Shown here in pieces: positions 17,230 to 25,838 of a stretch of 64,000 nt of DNA. Each line of letters begins with the position of its first letter. Within the stretch, counting starts at the first letter, position 1. The position numbers were made by a program, and so were the translations under genes. Source of the DNA: JAGOFO01 sp964522105 (GTDB lineage: Bacteria > Myxococcota_A > UBA9042 > DTJE01); assembly GCA_964522105.1 (NCBI GenBank), contig CAZFVA010000006.1, forward strand, positions 62,001 through 126,000. Direction: 5' to 3'. A model generated the notes under the pieces. It made no database searches, had not been told where the DNA came from, and worked only from the letters and a program-made list of their open reading frames with translations.

Positions 17230-18861
17230 ATGCCGAACAGTATCGTCCAGATTCCCAGACCAAAGAACGAGCCAGTCCGCGAGTACGGCCCCGGTTCGCC
17301 GCACAAGGCGTCCCTGAAGGCAAAATTGAACGAGATTTTCAGCCAGGAAATTGAGATTCCGCTGATCATCGGTGGAAAGGAAGTCAGGACCGGCAAGACA
17401 TCGAAAGCCGTCTGTCCTCATGACCACCAGCACGTTCTGGCGACGTATCACATGGCCGGTCCCGCTGAAGTTGAGATGGCCGTCAAGGCCGCTGCTGAAG
17501 CCTGGAAAACCTGGTCCGAAACACCGTGGGAAGACCGCGCTGCCTGCATGTTGAAGGCGGCCGAACTGCTGGCAGGTCCGTGGCGCGACACAATGAATGC
17601 CGCCTGCATGCTGAACCAGTCCAAAAGCGTTTATCAGGCTGAAATTGACTCGGCCTGCGAACTTATTGATTTTTACCGTTTCAATCCGCACTTCATGAAG
17701 TTCATTTACGAACAGCAGCCTGAAAGTTCGCCCGGTGTCTGGAATTCTGTTGAATACCGGGCACTTGAAGGGTTTGTTTTCGCCGTTACGCCGTTTAATT
17801 TCGCGGCCATCGCCGGAAACCTGCCGACTGCCCCGGCATTGATGGGCAACACCGTTTTGTGGAAGCCGGCTTCGTCTGCCGTGTTCACGGCATACCAGAT
17901 TATGAAGCTTCTGAAGGCTGCCGGATTCCCGGATGGCGTCATCAACTTCATCCCCGGTTCAGGCAGTCAGGTCGGCAATCCGGTCATGGCGTCGCCCGCG
18001 CTGTCAGGCATTCATTTCACAGGTTCGACGCCTGTCTTCCACGGCATGTGGCAGCAGATTGCCGGTAACCTGCCGAAGATGAGAACGTATCCCAGAATCG
18101 TCGGTGAAACTGGCGGTAAGGACTTCATTTTCGCCCATCCGTCGGCATGTGCCCAGGCGGTCGCGACCGGTATGGTCCGTGGCGCGTTCGAATATCAGGG
18201 CCAGAAGTGCTCGGCCGCATCGCGCGCCTACATCCCGAAGTCGCTGTGGCCGCAGATCCGCGATATGGTCGTCGGCATGATCGACGACATCAAGATGGGC
18301 AGTCCGATGGACTTCCGTAACTTCATGAACGCCGTCATTGATCAGGGCGCTTTCAACGACCACAAGGCCTTTATTGAGTACGCGAAGGCGTCGCCTGAAG
18401 CCGAAATCATCGCCGGTGGAAACTATGATGATTCGGTCGGTTACTACATTGAACCGACCGTTGTCGTGACGACCAACCCGAAGTTCAAGCTGATGGAAGA
18501 AGAGATTTTCGGGCCTGTTCTGACCGTCTTTGTGTATGACGACAACAAACTGGTTGAAACGCTTGAACTGTGTGACACCACATCGACGTACGCCCTGACC
18601 GGTGCAGTTTTTGCCGAAGATCGCTACGCGGCCATGCAGTGTGCGAAGGCCCTGCGCAACGCCGCCGGTAACTTCTATATCAATGACAAGCCGACAGGTG
18701 CAGTCGTTGGCCAGCAGCCGTTCGGTGGCGCCCGCGCGTCAGGCACGAACGACAAAGCCGGTTCCTACCTGAACCTGGCCCGCTGGACGTCGATGCGCAC
18801 CATCAAAGAAAACTTCGTCTCGCCGAAATCCTACGAATACCCATTCATGAAGGAAGAGTAG
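17230..18861 (+). CDS. pruA: L-glutamate gamma-semialdehyde (P5C) dehydrogenase
   Basis: This 543-residue aldehyde dehydrogenase matches the P5CDH subfamily along its whole length. That enzyme oxidises glutamate semialdehyde, from proline or ornithine breakdown, to glutamate with NAD+. Visible motifs are AVTPFNFAAIAGNLPTAP, HFTGSTPVF (Rossmann), VGETGGKDF with the general-base Glu, and YQGQKCSAASRAY with the catalytic Cys. EEIFGPVLTV and QQPFGGARASGTNDK mark the C-terminal half. It is a stand-alone gene with no PutA proline dehydrogenase domain attached. The start at 17230 is preceded by AGAGG. The CRP-like palindrome upstream fits catabolite-type control. Confidence 0.93.
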   Translation: MPNSIVQIPRPKNEPVREYGPGSPHKASLKAKLNEIFSQEIEIPLIIGGKEVRTGKTSKAVCPHDHQHVLATYHMAGPAEVEMAVKAAAEAWKTWSETPWEDRAACMLKAAELLAGPWRDTMNAACMLNQSKSVYQAEIDSACELIDFYRFNPHFMKFIYEQQPESSPGVWNSVEYRALEGFVFAVTPFNFAAIAGNLPTAPALMGNTVLWKPASSAVFTAYQIMKLLKAAGFPDGVINFIPGSGSQVGNPVMASPALSGIHFTGSTPVFHGMWQQIAGNLPKMRTYPRIVGETGGKDFIFAHPSACAQAVATGMVRGAFEYQGQKCSAASRAYIPKSLWPQIRDMVVGMIDDIKMGSPMDFRNFMNAVIDQGAFNDHKAFIEYAKASPEAEIIAGGNYDDSVGYYIEPTVVVTTNPKFKLMEEEIFGPVLTVFVYDDNKLVETLELCDTTSTYALTGAVFAEDRYAAMQCAKALRNAAGNFYINDKPTGAVVGQQPFGGARASGTNDKAGSYLNLARWTSMRTIKENFVSPKSYEYPFMKEE

Positions 18862-18890
18862 GGGCGGGTCGGGCTGGTAAATCGGGTCGG

Positions 18891-20078
18891 TTACTTCTGT
18901 TCTTTCAGTAACTTATCCAGCAGGCTCTGCGATTGCTTGTCACCAAGTTCGACTGCCTTTCTGTACCATTCGATGGCCTTTTCCTTGTTGCCAAGCTCCA
19001 GGTAACACTCAGCCACAAGCCCGTTTACGTTGCCGTCTTTCGGCGCCAAATTCACCGCGGCCATCGCGTCAACAAGAGCTCTGGCAAATTCCTTCATCTT
19101 AATCAGATGTACACTGCGGTTGAAATATGCGCCGTAGTACTTCGGGTTAAGTCTGACTTCCGAGTTAAAATCCTCAAGGGCACCTTTGTCATCCCCGGCA
19201 TCGGCGCGCAAAAGGGCGCGCAGCTCAAAGTAAAGGAAATTCTTATCGTAAAGCTTTATAGCCTGGTTGATATCGGCCATGGCAGGATTTCCCAGGCGCA
19301 TTTCCTTTTTAGCCCTGGCCCTTCCATAAAAACTGAAGGAATCGGGGGGGCCGATTTCCAGTGCTTTACTGAAGTCCTGAATGGCTTCGCGATAACCCTG
19401 CAGTCCCAGGTTGATCGAACCCCTTACGCTCCAGGCCTTTGCAAGGTTTGGGTCCAAACGAATTGCCTTGTCCGCAAAGAACATTGCGTCAGTGTCTTTG
19501 CCTTTTTCAAAGGCGTCGCGGGCTTTTTCGACCAACTCTTCGGCTTCTGATTTTTGTTTTGTGGGTGGCGGTGCAGATTGTTCGCCACTGGCCACCGTTT
19601 CGACGTTGATTTTGACGCCCGGCTTGTTTATCCCGATCTTGTCGGCAAGGTCCAGATATTGCGGGTTCTTCGGGTCTGATTCCAGTGCAAGTATCACGCC
19701 TGAAACGGCGACGTTGCGCTCCGGGCTGTCGGCCGTTGTTTTGCCAAGCTTGTACAGTATCAGCGATGTCATGTAACGGTGTTCCACGTTCTGCTGCCGG
19801 TTTCGAAGGTCCCACTTGATCATCCTGCCGCAGTGTTCATAGGCGCTGGTCCAGTCTTCCTTCTGCATGTATGCGCGGGTCAGAACGTCAAGGTATCTGG
19901 CCTCGGTCGCCGCGTCAGGTTTTGTCGCAAGTGCTTCTTTAGACAGCGCAATTGCTTCATCCACCTTGCCCTGATCAAACACCTTCCGGGCCTCTTCGGG
20001 CGTGGCCGCGAAAACGCCGGCCGAAATGAATGTGCAGATAAGCAGGACCAGAATCCCTGTAACTTTGATGCTTTTCAT
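18891..20078 (-). CDS. Exported TPR-repeat protein
   Basis: The 395-residue protein has a Sec signal peptide (MKSIKVTGIL... cut near VFAA). The rest is tetratricopeptide repeats, best seen in residues of about 160-390 with the A-x-SVRGSINLGLQGY and ALEDFNSEVRLNPKYYGAYF types of unit. A gap-like linker rich in Pro/Lys/Glu separates an N-terminal helical part from the main array. It probably acts as a periplasmic scaffold, with unknown partners. I chose ATG 20078 because GGGGAA precedes it and the signal peptide starts there. It is convergent with the P5C dehydrogenase gene. Confidence 0.82.
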   Translation of the reverse strand: MKSIKVTGILVLLICTFISAGVFAATPEEARKVFDQGKVDEAIALSKEALATKPDAATEARYLDVLTRAYMQKEDWTSAYEHCGRMIKWDLRNRQQNVEHRYMTSLILYKLGKTTADSPERNVAVSGVILALESDPKNPQYLDLADKIGINKPGVKINVETVASGEQSAPPPTKQKSEAEELVEKARDAFEKGKDTDAMFFADKAIRLDPNLAKAWSVRGSINLGLQGYREAIQDFSKALEIGPPDSFSFYGRARAKKEMRLGNPAMADINQAIKLYDKNFLYFELRALLRADAGDDKGALEDFNSEVRLNPKYYGAYFNRSVHLIKMKEFARALVDAMAAVNLAPKDGNVNGLVAECYLELGNKEKAIEWYRKAVELGDKQSQSLLDKLLKEQK

Positions 20079-20103
20079 TGTTTGTTCCCCTTCCGGTACA
20101 CGG

Positions 20104-20132
20104 ATTATCCGGGGCGCATCGCGGGTAGTCAA
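20104..20132 (-). promoter_or_regulatory. Sigma-70 promoter of the TPR gene
   Basis: On the minus strand TTGACT and GATAAT are separated by 17 nt, about 26 nt before the start codon. Confidence 0.65.
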
Positions 20133-20264
20133 TATTCAAGTTGGGCGCGACGGATTCCTGCAATTTTGATCAGATTTGTTGTAGTATTCGCGGCCGGTTT
20201 GCCGGAGCGGGGTCGGGCAGGTCGGCAATTTCGAAATTGTGAAGATGCGGGGGCAGGTGGGATT

Positions 20265-21101
20265 TTGACAGACGCAGAACTTGAAAAAGCAGGCGCAGAG
20301 ATAGCGAAACGACGCACGTTTGCGATCATTTCCCATCCAGATGCCGGTAAGACGACGCTGACCGAAAAACTGCTGCTTTACGGCGGCGCAATTCANNNNN
20401 NNNNNNNNNNNNNNNNNNNNNNNNNNNNNNNNNNNNNNNNNNNNNNNNNNNNNNNNNNNNNNNNNNNNNNNNNNNNNNNNNNNNNNNNNNNNNNNAACAA
20501 GACGATTTCACTGGCCAAGACGTTCCAGTTCATGGCTCAGGAGCGCGTCCAGGTTGAAGAGGCATTTTCTGGCGACGTCATCGGCCTCTGGGATCCCGGA
20601 ATCCTGCGTATCGGTGACAGCATCTGTGAAGGTGAAGTCTTTGAATTTGATGGGATTCCACGCTTTTCACCTGAACATTTTGTGCGCGTCCACGAGCTGG
20701 ACCCGGGCAAGCGCAAGCAGTTGAAAAAGGGCCTGGATCAGCTTTCGGAAGAGGGCGCTGTCCAGCTTTTTTATGATCGCCACCGGCTTGAACGCGACCC
20801 TGTCCTTGGTGCCGTCGGTGTGTTGCAGTTTGAAGTTACTCAGTACCGCCTGCAGGCTGAATATGGTGCCCCGGTCAAGTTCGAGCGCCTGCCGTACACA
20901 CAGGCCCGCTGGATCGAAGGCGATATCAACCTGAACAAGCTTGACCAGTCAGGCTACAGCGAGTGCGTCCTTGATGTTGAAGGCCGCCCGCTTGTCCTGT
21001 TTTCCACCGAGTGGGCAATGAACCGCACGCTTAAAGAACATCCTCAGCTTAAATTCCTTGCCGCAGTCCAGCCCGGACGGTCTTCGCGCGCCAAATCGTA
21101 A
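20265..21101 (+). CDS. prfC: Peptide chain release factor 3, middle missing at an assembly gap
   Basis: RF3 is the GTPase that recycles RF1/RF2 from ribosomes. The N-terminal part shows RRTFAIISHPDAGKTTLTEK, which contains the P-loop. After the Ns the sequence resumes in the later beta-barrel and C-terminal domains: EEAFSGDVIGLWDPG, KQLKKGLDQLSEEGAVQ and GAVGVLQFEV. By comparison with a ~529-residue RF3, about 290 residues are missing, including the G2-G5 GTPase motifs, so the 100 Ns understate the gap. The start is probably TTG 20265, just after AGGTGGG; no in-frame ATG lies nearby. The gene is probably intact in the genome. Confidence 0.88.
   Translation: MTDAELEKAGAEIAKRRTFAIISHPDAGKTTLTEKLLLYGGAIXXXXXXXXXXXXXXXXXXXXXXXXXXXXXXXXXXNKTISLAKTFQFMAQERVQVEEAFSGDVIGLWDPGILRIGDSICEGEVFEFDGIPRFSPEHFVRVHELDPGKRKQLKKGLDQLSEEGAVQLFYDRHRLERDPVLGAVGVLQFEVTQYRLQAEYGAPVKFERLPYTQARWIEGDINLNKLDQSGYSECVLDVEGRPLVLFSTEWAMNRTLKEHPQLKFLAAVQPGRSSRAKS
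20396..20495. other. Assembly gap (100 N) inside prfC, real sequence missing
   Basis: Unlike the other two gaps, the flanks share no repeat, and the two sides encode non-adjacent parts of RF3. I estimate about 870 bp absent from E. coli RF3 spacing. Confidence 0.85.
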
Positions 21102-21123
21102 ATTAATTCGTAAATCCGAACAT

Positions 21124-21152
21124 TTGACACTTGCACGCCGAAATAGTATCTT
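21124..21152 (+). promoter_or_regulatory. Sigma-70 promoter of mazEF
   Basis: A consensus TTGACA and a TATCTT are separated by 17 nt, and the mazE ATG lies 27 nt downstream of the -10. Confidence 0.7.
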
Positions 21153-21179
21153 CATTGTAGAGCCATTTGGAGGCGCATC

Positions 21180-21422
21180 ATGCAGGCCAGGGTTCAAAAA
21201 TGGGGCAACAGTCTTGCTTTGCGGATTCCTCACGCTTTTGCCGTTCAGGCAGGCGTGCAGTTGAACTCCAGTGTGGATATTGAACTGAAGGACGGGTGCA
21301 TTGTCCTGCGTCCGCGTCCGCCTGACCGGTTCGAACTGTCGGATCTGCTGGATAAAATCAACGATAGCAATCTTCACACGGAAACCGACGTTGGCACTCC
21401 TGTGGGGAATGAGTCATGGTAG
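21180..21422 (+). CDS. mazE: MazE-type antitoxin (AbrB-fold DNA-binding)
   Basis: The 80-residue protein starts with the swapped-hairpin AbrB signature VQKWGNSLALRIP, typical of MazE/PemI. It has an acidic C-terminal tail that in this family wraps and blocks the toxin. MazE also represses its own operon with MazF. The start is preceded by GGAGG. It overlaps mazF by 7 bp (ATGGTAG), the usual coupling in such modules. Confidence 0.9.
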   Translation: MQARVQKWGNSLALRIPHAFAVQAGVQLNSSVDIELKDGCIVLRPRPPDRFELSDLLDKINDSNLHTETDVGTPVGNESW

Positions 21423-21769
21423 CTGAAGGCGCTTATGTTCCTGATCGTGGCGATGTCGTCTGGATCACTCTGAATCCGCAGGCCGGTTACGAACAGTCCG
21501 GCAGGCGGCCCGCCGTCGTGCTTTCCCCGGCTTCTTACAATGGAAAGACCGGGTTGGCTGTGATGTGCCCTGTAACCGCCCAGATCAAGGGTTATCCTTT
21601 TGAAGTTGTTCTGCCCGATGGTCTTACCGTGACCGGTGCAGTGCTTTCCGATCAGGTGAAGTCGCTTGATTGGCGCGAACGTCAGGCTTCATTTGTCGCC
21701 GTTCTTCCGCCCGCCATCATGTCCCGGATACTTGGCCGTCTTGATGCTTTGCTTTTTCAGTCAAGGTAA
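21416..21769 (+). CDS. mazF: MazF/PemK-type mRNA interferase toxin
   Basis: The 117-residue protein has the PemK/MazF core: PDRGDVVWITLNPQ, GRRPAVVLSP, MCPVTAQIKGYPFEV and a later SDQVKSLDW motif. The catalytic Arg (in GRRP) and Thr (in CPVT) of the family are present. MazF cleaves single-stranded RNA at short sequence motifs, but its specificity cannot be read here. It is paired with the upstream mazE. Confidence 0.92.
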   Translation: MVAEGAYVPDRGDVVWITLNPQAGYEQSGRRPAVVLSPASYNGKTGLAVMCPVTAQIKGYPFEVVLPDGLTVTGAVLSDQVKSLDWRERQASFVAVLPPAIMSRILGRLDALLFQSR

Positions 21770-21784
21770 GGATGAATTGACCGG

Positions 21785-23191
21785 TCAGTTAATTATCGGA
21801 TCGTGGACGCAGCGTACCCAGAGCAGCTCTTCGACAGCAATGGATGCGAATGACGAGTCTCTGAAGTCTATGTTCCAGTAACCATCGCCACGCGAACTCG
21901 AGGACCAGAACGGTATGGTGCATGATTCCTGATACAGGGGCCAGTAGCAGCCGTACATCGGCGCCCCTTCATATTCACAACCGTTGCAGTCGTCGCTCCA
22001 GCAGGTCCCGGCCTCTGTGCAGGTGTTAAGGATGCCGCAGCTACCGCCGGTAACTGTCTTTTCGCACCCGTAAACAAGTGTCCGCAGCTCTTCAATGGTT
22101 GGAATGCGCCAGCCACTGTCAAGTTTGTTCAGGCTGAGCCCGGCACAATAGTCAGCAGCGTCGGCACTTTCCATGGCCAGGTCAGAGGCAGAAAACTGCC
22201 ACACCAGAGCGGTGTAAGGATCTGTCCATGTCGTTGGTTTGGTTCGAACAACTTTCATATTGTCGAAATAGTAGGTTCCGCCAACAGGACTCGAATTAAT
22301 AGATCCCGGGACTTCAATGCTGATCTGGTTTATTGCCAGTGCGTCTGTCGGAGTCGCCAGTGCTGTGTTGTTACAGTCTGTGACAACGTCGTTCATATAA
22401 ACGGTAACTTTTTGATCCTTGTAAGAATAGGCCATTTTTAAAGAAACCCATTCGCCCAGGGGAACCGCCGAACTGCAAATAACGCTGGCGTCATTGTAGC
22501 CCGCCCGCAGTTGCTGATCGGAGACAGCCAGATACAGGTCTTTATTGCCGGAAGCGTTGTTCGTCAGATTGACCTTGACGTACAGAGGTTGAACGTCGAT
22601 CAACATGATGTCAAAAGACATTTCGCAGTCAGCATTGTTCAGTAAAGTCGGGCCGTTTTCGATGAACTGGTACACTCGTCCATACTGGCCGGCCTGGTCT
22701 CCATCAACAATCTTCAGAACGTTGGCGGCGGCCGATTTGCTGATAGCCGAGATCGTAGCCGTTCCACCTGTAAGGCTGATTGTCCATGGGTCACTTAACG
22801 GGCCGGAAGCAAACGATTCAAAATCTTCAAAAAGCATTTCCAGCCCGGTCCACGGATCAACAGGTGTTACCGTATCGCCGACATCTGTGATCACATCGGT
22901 CGTCGCATCGTCATCAATGGCGTCCGTGCCGTCCACCAAAACGTTGGTATCGTTGCTTACGTTGTTGTCAGGCGGAACGTTCGTATCGGTCGGCACATTC
23001 GTGTCGGTTGGGACGTTGGTGTCAGTCGGTGTCTGACTGTCAATCGCTACATCGCCTTCATGAATGTCTGTCACGTCAGGCAGTACGTCACCCGCGGGAC
23101 TGGTAGTTCCACCGCACGCTGAAAATGAAGCAGCAGCGATCATGAACGCAGAGAAGACCAGAAGGCGCCGCAAACTCAGGTTTCGTAACAT
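21785..23191 (-). CDS. Tethered DUF1566 (Lcl C-terminal) lipoprotein
   Basis: The 468-residue lipoprotein has lipobox FSAC (Cys26). Its tether contains near-perfect DTNVPT repeats amid Asp/Val/Thr-rich sequence. A jelly-roll, LamG/concanavalin-like domain follows, covering about residues 110-310. The C-terminus is a DUF1566 domain: WRIPTIEELRTLV, WSSSSRGDGYWNIDF and LLWVRCVH. DUF1566 is shared with the Legionella collagen-like Lcl adhesin C-terminus. It is likely a surface glycan- or matrix-binding protein. I chose ATG 23191, preceded by GGGGAA, and not the longer upstream frame. Confidence 0.82.
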   Translation of the reverse strand: MLRNLSLRRLLVFSAFMIAAASFSACGGTTSPAGDVLPDVTDIHEGDVAIDSQTPTDTNVPTDTNVPTDTNVPPDNNVSNDTNVLVDGTDAIDDDATTDVITDVGDTVTPVDPWTGLEMLFEDFESFASGPLSDPWTISLTGGTATISAISKSAAANVLKIVDGDQAGQYGRVYQFIENGPTLLNNADCEMSFDIMLIDVQPLYVKVNLTNNASGNKDLYLAVSDQQLRAGYNDASVICSSAVPLGEWVSLKMAYSYKDQKVTVYMNDVVTDCNNTALATPTDALAINQISIEVPGSINSSPVGGTYYFDNMKVVRTKPTTWTDPYTALVWQFSASDLAMESADAADYCAGLSLNKLDSGWRIPTIEELRTLVYGCEKTVTGGSCGILNTCTEAGTCWSDDCNGCEYEGAPMYGCYWPLYQESCTIPFWSSSSRGDGYWNIDFRDSSFASIAVEELLWVRCVHDPIIN

Positions 23192-23318
23192 GTAAATTCC
23201 CCAGTTAAATAAAACGATGCCAGTTTTCACATCTGCTGGGATGATGGAACACTTCAATACGCCTGTCAATTTGGCCCGGTTAGACTGTTTTCTGTGCAAT
23301 ACCTCTTTGTTAGCGTGG

Positions 23319-23340
23319 CCTAACAGTTTCCTAACTTGAT
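23319..23340 (+). promoter_or_regulatory. 11-bp direct repeat, possible Pho box of the phosphate transport operon
   Basis: CCTAAC occurs twice, at 23319 and 23330, exactly 11 bp apart. This is the spacing of PhoB-type operators. It lies about 80 bp upstream of the DUF47-PiT pair. The half-site sequence is not the E. coli CTGTCAT, so the assignment rests on spacing and context. Confidence 0.35.
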
Positions 23341-23418
23341 ATGAACACACGGTGGGTGCTATATGGTGCTTGCCGAGGAACGTTTGTATCCGAACATATG
23401 TCATTTAAGGAGTCTTGA

Positions 23419-24057
23419 ATGTTTTCCAAAATTATGCCCAAAAACATTGGTTTTTTTGACCTTTTTGAGCGCCATGTCGCGTCTGTGCTGGAATCCGGAA
23501 TCACCATGCAGAAACTGCTTGATGAAATTGGAACGCCTTCGGTGGGCGGTTATGTTCGTCGCATCGAGGAACTGGAGCATGAGTGCGACAACGTCACGCA
23601 TATGACGGTGGATCTTATTCGCCGCACCTTCATTTCGCCATTCGATCGTGAGGAAACCCGTACGTTGATCAGCGCTCTGGATGATGTCATTGATCTGGTT
23701 CAGGCTGCCGCCCATCGCGTAGAATTGTATGAAATCAATGAGGTGCCGGACGGAGTTCGTCAGTTATGTGCGGTGCTGGTCAAGGCGCAGCGCGAAATGG
23801 TTACGCTTGTTGGTTATCTGCGTGAAATGAAGAAGCACGGTAAAACCTTTTCGACCATTTGCAAGGAAATCAATCGCCTGGAAAACGAGGGGGACCGCTT
23901 CCATCGCGCGGGCCTGGCCATGTTGTTCCATAACAAAACAGAACCGCTTGAATTGATGAAGCTTAAGGAACTGTACGAAGTGCTTGAATGTGCCGTTGAC
24001 TCATGCGAGGACGTATCCAACATCATTGAAGGTCTGTTCATTGAGCATGTTGGCTAG
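23419..24057 (+). CDS. DUF47 (PhoU-like) phosphate transport regulator
   Basis: The 212-residue all-alpha protein matches DUF47, a relative of PhoU that is usually encoded next to PiT transporters and thought to modulate them. Helix-bundle features include LEHECDNVTH and LENEGDRFHR, with the conserved E-x3-D/D-R metal-contact pattern of PhoU-type bundles. It starts at 23419 after an AAGGAG-type site and is followed 32 bp later by the transporter gene, so the two form one unit. Confidence 0.87.
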   Translation: MFSKIMPKNIGFFDLFERHVASVLESGITMQKLLDEIGTPSVGGYVRRIEELEHECDNVTHMTVDLIRRTFISPFDREETRTLISALDDVIDLVQAAAHRVELYEINEVPDGVRQLCAVLVKAQREMVTLVGYLREMKKHGKTFSTICKEINRLENEGDRFHRAGLAMLFHNKTEPLELMKLKELYEVLECAVDSCEDVSNIIEGLFIEHVG

Positions 24058-24089
24058 CGACTCTTGAAGAATACAAACGGAGGCACACC

Positions 24090-25121
24090 GTGCCAGAGAT
24101 TGATCCTCTTATTTATGTAACGCTTTTTGTAGCACTGGCGTTTGATTTTGTTAACGGTTTTCATGACGCCGCCAATTCCATTGCGACAGTAGTTGCCACG
24201 CGTGTTCTATCCCCCAGGTTTGCTGTGGCCTGGGCCGCTTTCTTCAACTTTGCGGCCGCATTTTTCTTCGGAACAGCCGTCGCAAAAATGGTTGGAAAAG
24301 ACGTTGTAGATATCAATCTGGTGACAGTCCCGGTCGTCCTTGCCGGTCTGACAGGAGCCATCACCTGGAATCTGATTACGTGGTGGCTTGGTCTGCCGTC
24401 ATCGTCGTCGCACGCTCTGGTTGGCGGATATGCTGGTGCTGCCTTTATTAAAGCCGGTCTGGGCGCGTTGAAGATGGCCGGTATCCTGAAGATTGTGGCG
24501 TTCATCGTGATTGCCCCGATGATCGGCATGGCGCTTGGTCTTTTCAATCAGATTGTTGTGTCCTGGATTGTCCGCAACAGCAGTCCTGCAAAATTAATAC
24601 CTGTTTTCAAGAAGTTGCAGCTCGTTTCGTCCGCAGTCTATTCGTTTTCGCACGGTACGAATGATGCTCAGAAGACAATGGGTATCATTTTTGCGCTGCT
24701 TCTGGCGGGCAACGTTCCAGCCCAGTTATGGGGTTACGATGCTTCACAACCTGACGTAATCCCGTTCTGGATTGAAATCGTGTGCTACACAACGATCGCA
24801 TGCGGTACGCTTTTTGGTGGATTCAAGATTGTCAAAACGATGGGTTCGAAGTTGACCAAACTGGACCCGATGCATGGCTTCTGCGCTGAAACGGGCGGCG
24901 GCGTCACGATTCTGGCGGTAAGTGCCCTTGGTATCCCGGTTTCGACGACCCAGACGATTACCGGCGCCATTATCGGTACCGGAATAGCGGGTGGCCTTAA
25001 CAGCGTCCGATGGATTGTGGCCCGTCGTATTCTGTGGGCGTGGATTCTTACGATTCCGATAGCCGCCATAATTGGCGGTGGAATGTACTATCTGTTTGAG
25101 TTGATCGGTATCGCAGGTTGA
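24090..25121 (+). CDS. pit: PiT-family inorganic phosphate transporter
   Basis: The 343-residue polytopic membrane protein has both inverted PiT signature repeats: FVNGFHDAANSIATVV near the N-terminus and SFSHGTNDAQKTMGI in the middle. It imports phosphate, usually as a metal-phosphate complex driven by protons or sodium. It is shorter than E. coli PitA, as are many DUF47-partnered members. It is encoded directly after the DUF47 gene, which supports joint regulation. Confidence 0.93.
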   Translation: MPEIDPLIYVTLFVALAFDFVNGFHDAANSIATVVATRVLSPRFAVAWAAFFNFAAAFFFGTAVAKMVGKDVVDINLVTVPVVLAGLTGAITWNLITWWLGLPSSSSHALVGGYAGAAFIKAGLGALKMAGILKIVAFIVIAPMIGMALGLFNQIVVSWIVRNSSPAKLIPVFKKLQLVSSAVYSFSHGTNDAQKTMGIIFALLLAGNVPAQLWGYDASQPDVIPFWIEIVCYTTIACGTLFGGFKIVKTMGSKLTKLDPMHGFCAETGGGVTILAVSALGIPVSTTQTITGAIIGTGIAGGLNSVRWIVARRILWAWILTIPIAAIIGGGMYYLFELIGIAG

Positions 25122-25200
25122 TCATACGGTCTCGATTTTTCCTGTCCTCCGACTGACTCGCCTCTGCTAATATTCACATAGTCTTGATGGTGAAAACGTC

Positions 25201-25815
25201 ATGAAACTGACTAACAAATGGAACCTGTTTGTTTACCGGTTGTGGGCCCCCGGCTATGACAAGATGATGGACCGGTACTTTGTCAGCGGGCGGCGCCGTG
25301 CGATTGAACTGGCCGCAATGCAGCCGGGCGAGCGTGTGCTGCTGGTTGGCGTCGGCACCGGTACCGATCTGACCCTGCTGCCGGAAGGTGTGCATGCCAC
25401 AGGCGTTGATTTGAGCCCGGATATGCTGGCTGTAGCTGCCAAAAAGATTCCGATACCGGGGCGCGACATTGATTTGAAGATTTGTGATGCGCAGGCACTG
25501 CCTTTTGACGCCGCTTCGTTTGACTGCATTGTGCTTGATTTGATTCTGTGCGTCGTTCCTGAACCGCATCTGTGCCTTGCCGAGGCGCTCCGGGTTCTGA
25601 AACCTGAAGGCCGCATAGTCATCTTTGACAAGTTTCTGCCTGACACCGGTAAGATTCCTTTGTGGCGCAGAATTGCTAATCTATTCGTGACGTTGTTCGG
25701 GACGGATCTTAACCGCAGGTTGGCGGATATGCTTAAGGGGCAGTCGTGTATCGTCGCCCATAACGAACCTTCAATGTTCAACGGTATGTTCCGCGTCATT
25801 ATGTTGCGGAAGTGA
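25201..25815 (+). CDS. Class I SAM-dependent methyltransferase
   Basis: This 204-residue Rossmann-fold methyltransferase has motif I VLLVGVGTGTD, the acidic residue after beta-2 (GVDLS) and a motif near DCIVLDLILCV. Layout and size resemble the UbiE-type and phosphatidylethanolamine N-methyltransferase groups. The substrate is not predictable. It starts at ATG 25201, 79 bp after the phosphate transporter gene on the same strand. It may be in the same transcript, but nothing in its sequence connects it to phosphate. Confidence 0.82.
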   Translation: MKLTNKWNLFVYRLWAPGYDKMMDRYFVSGRRRAIELAAMQPGERVLLVGVGTGTDLTLLPEGVHATGVDLSPDMLAVAAKKIPIPGRDIDLKICDAQALPFDAASFDCIVLDLILCVVPEPHLCLAEALRVLKPEGRIVIFDKFLPDTGKIPLWRRIANLFVTLFGTDLNRRLADMLKGQSCIVAHNEPSMFNGMFRVIMLRK

Positions 25816-25838
25816 TATTGGTGTGAAGCAGGTCCCGA

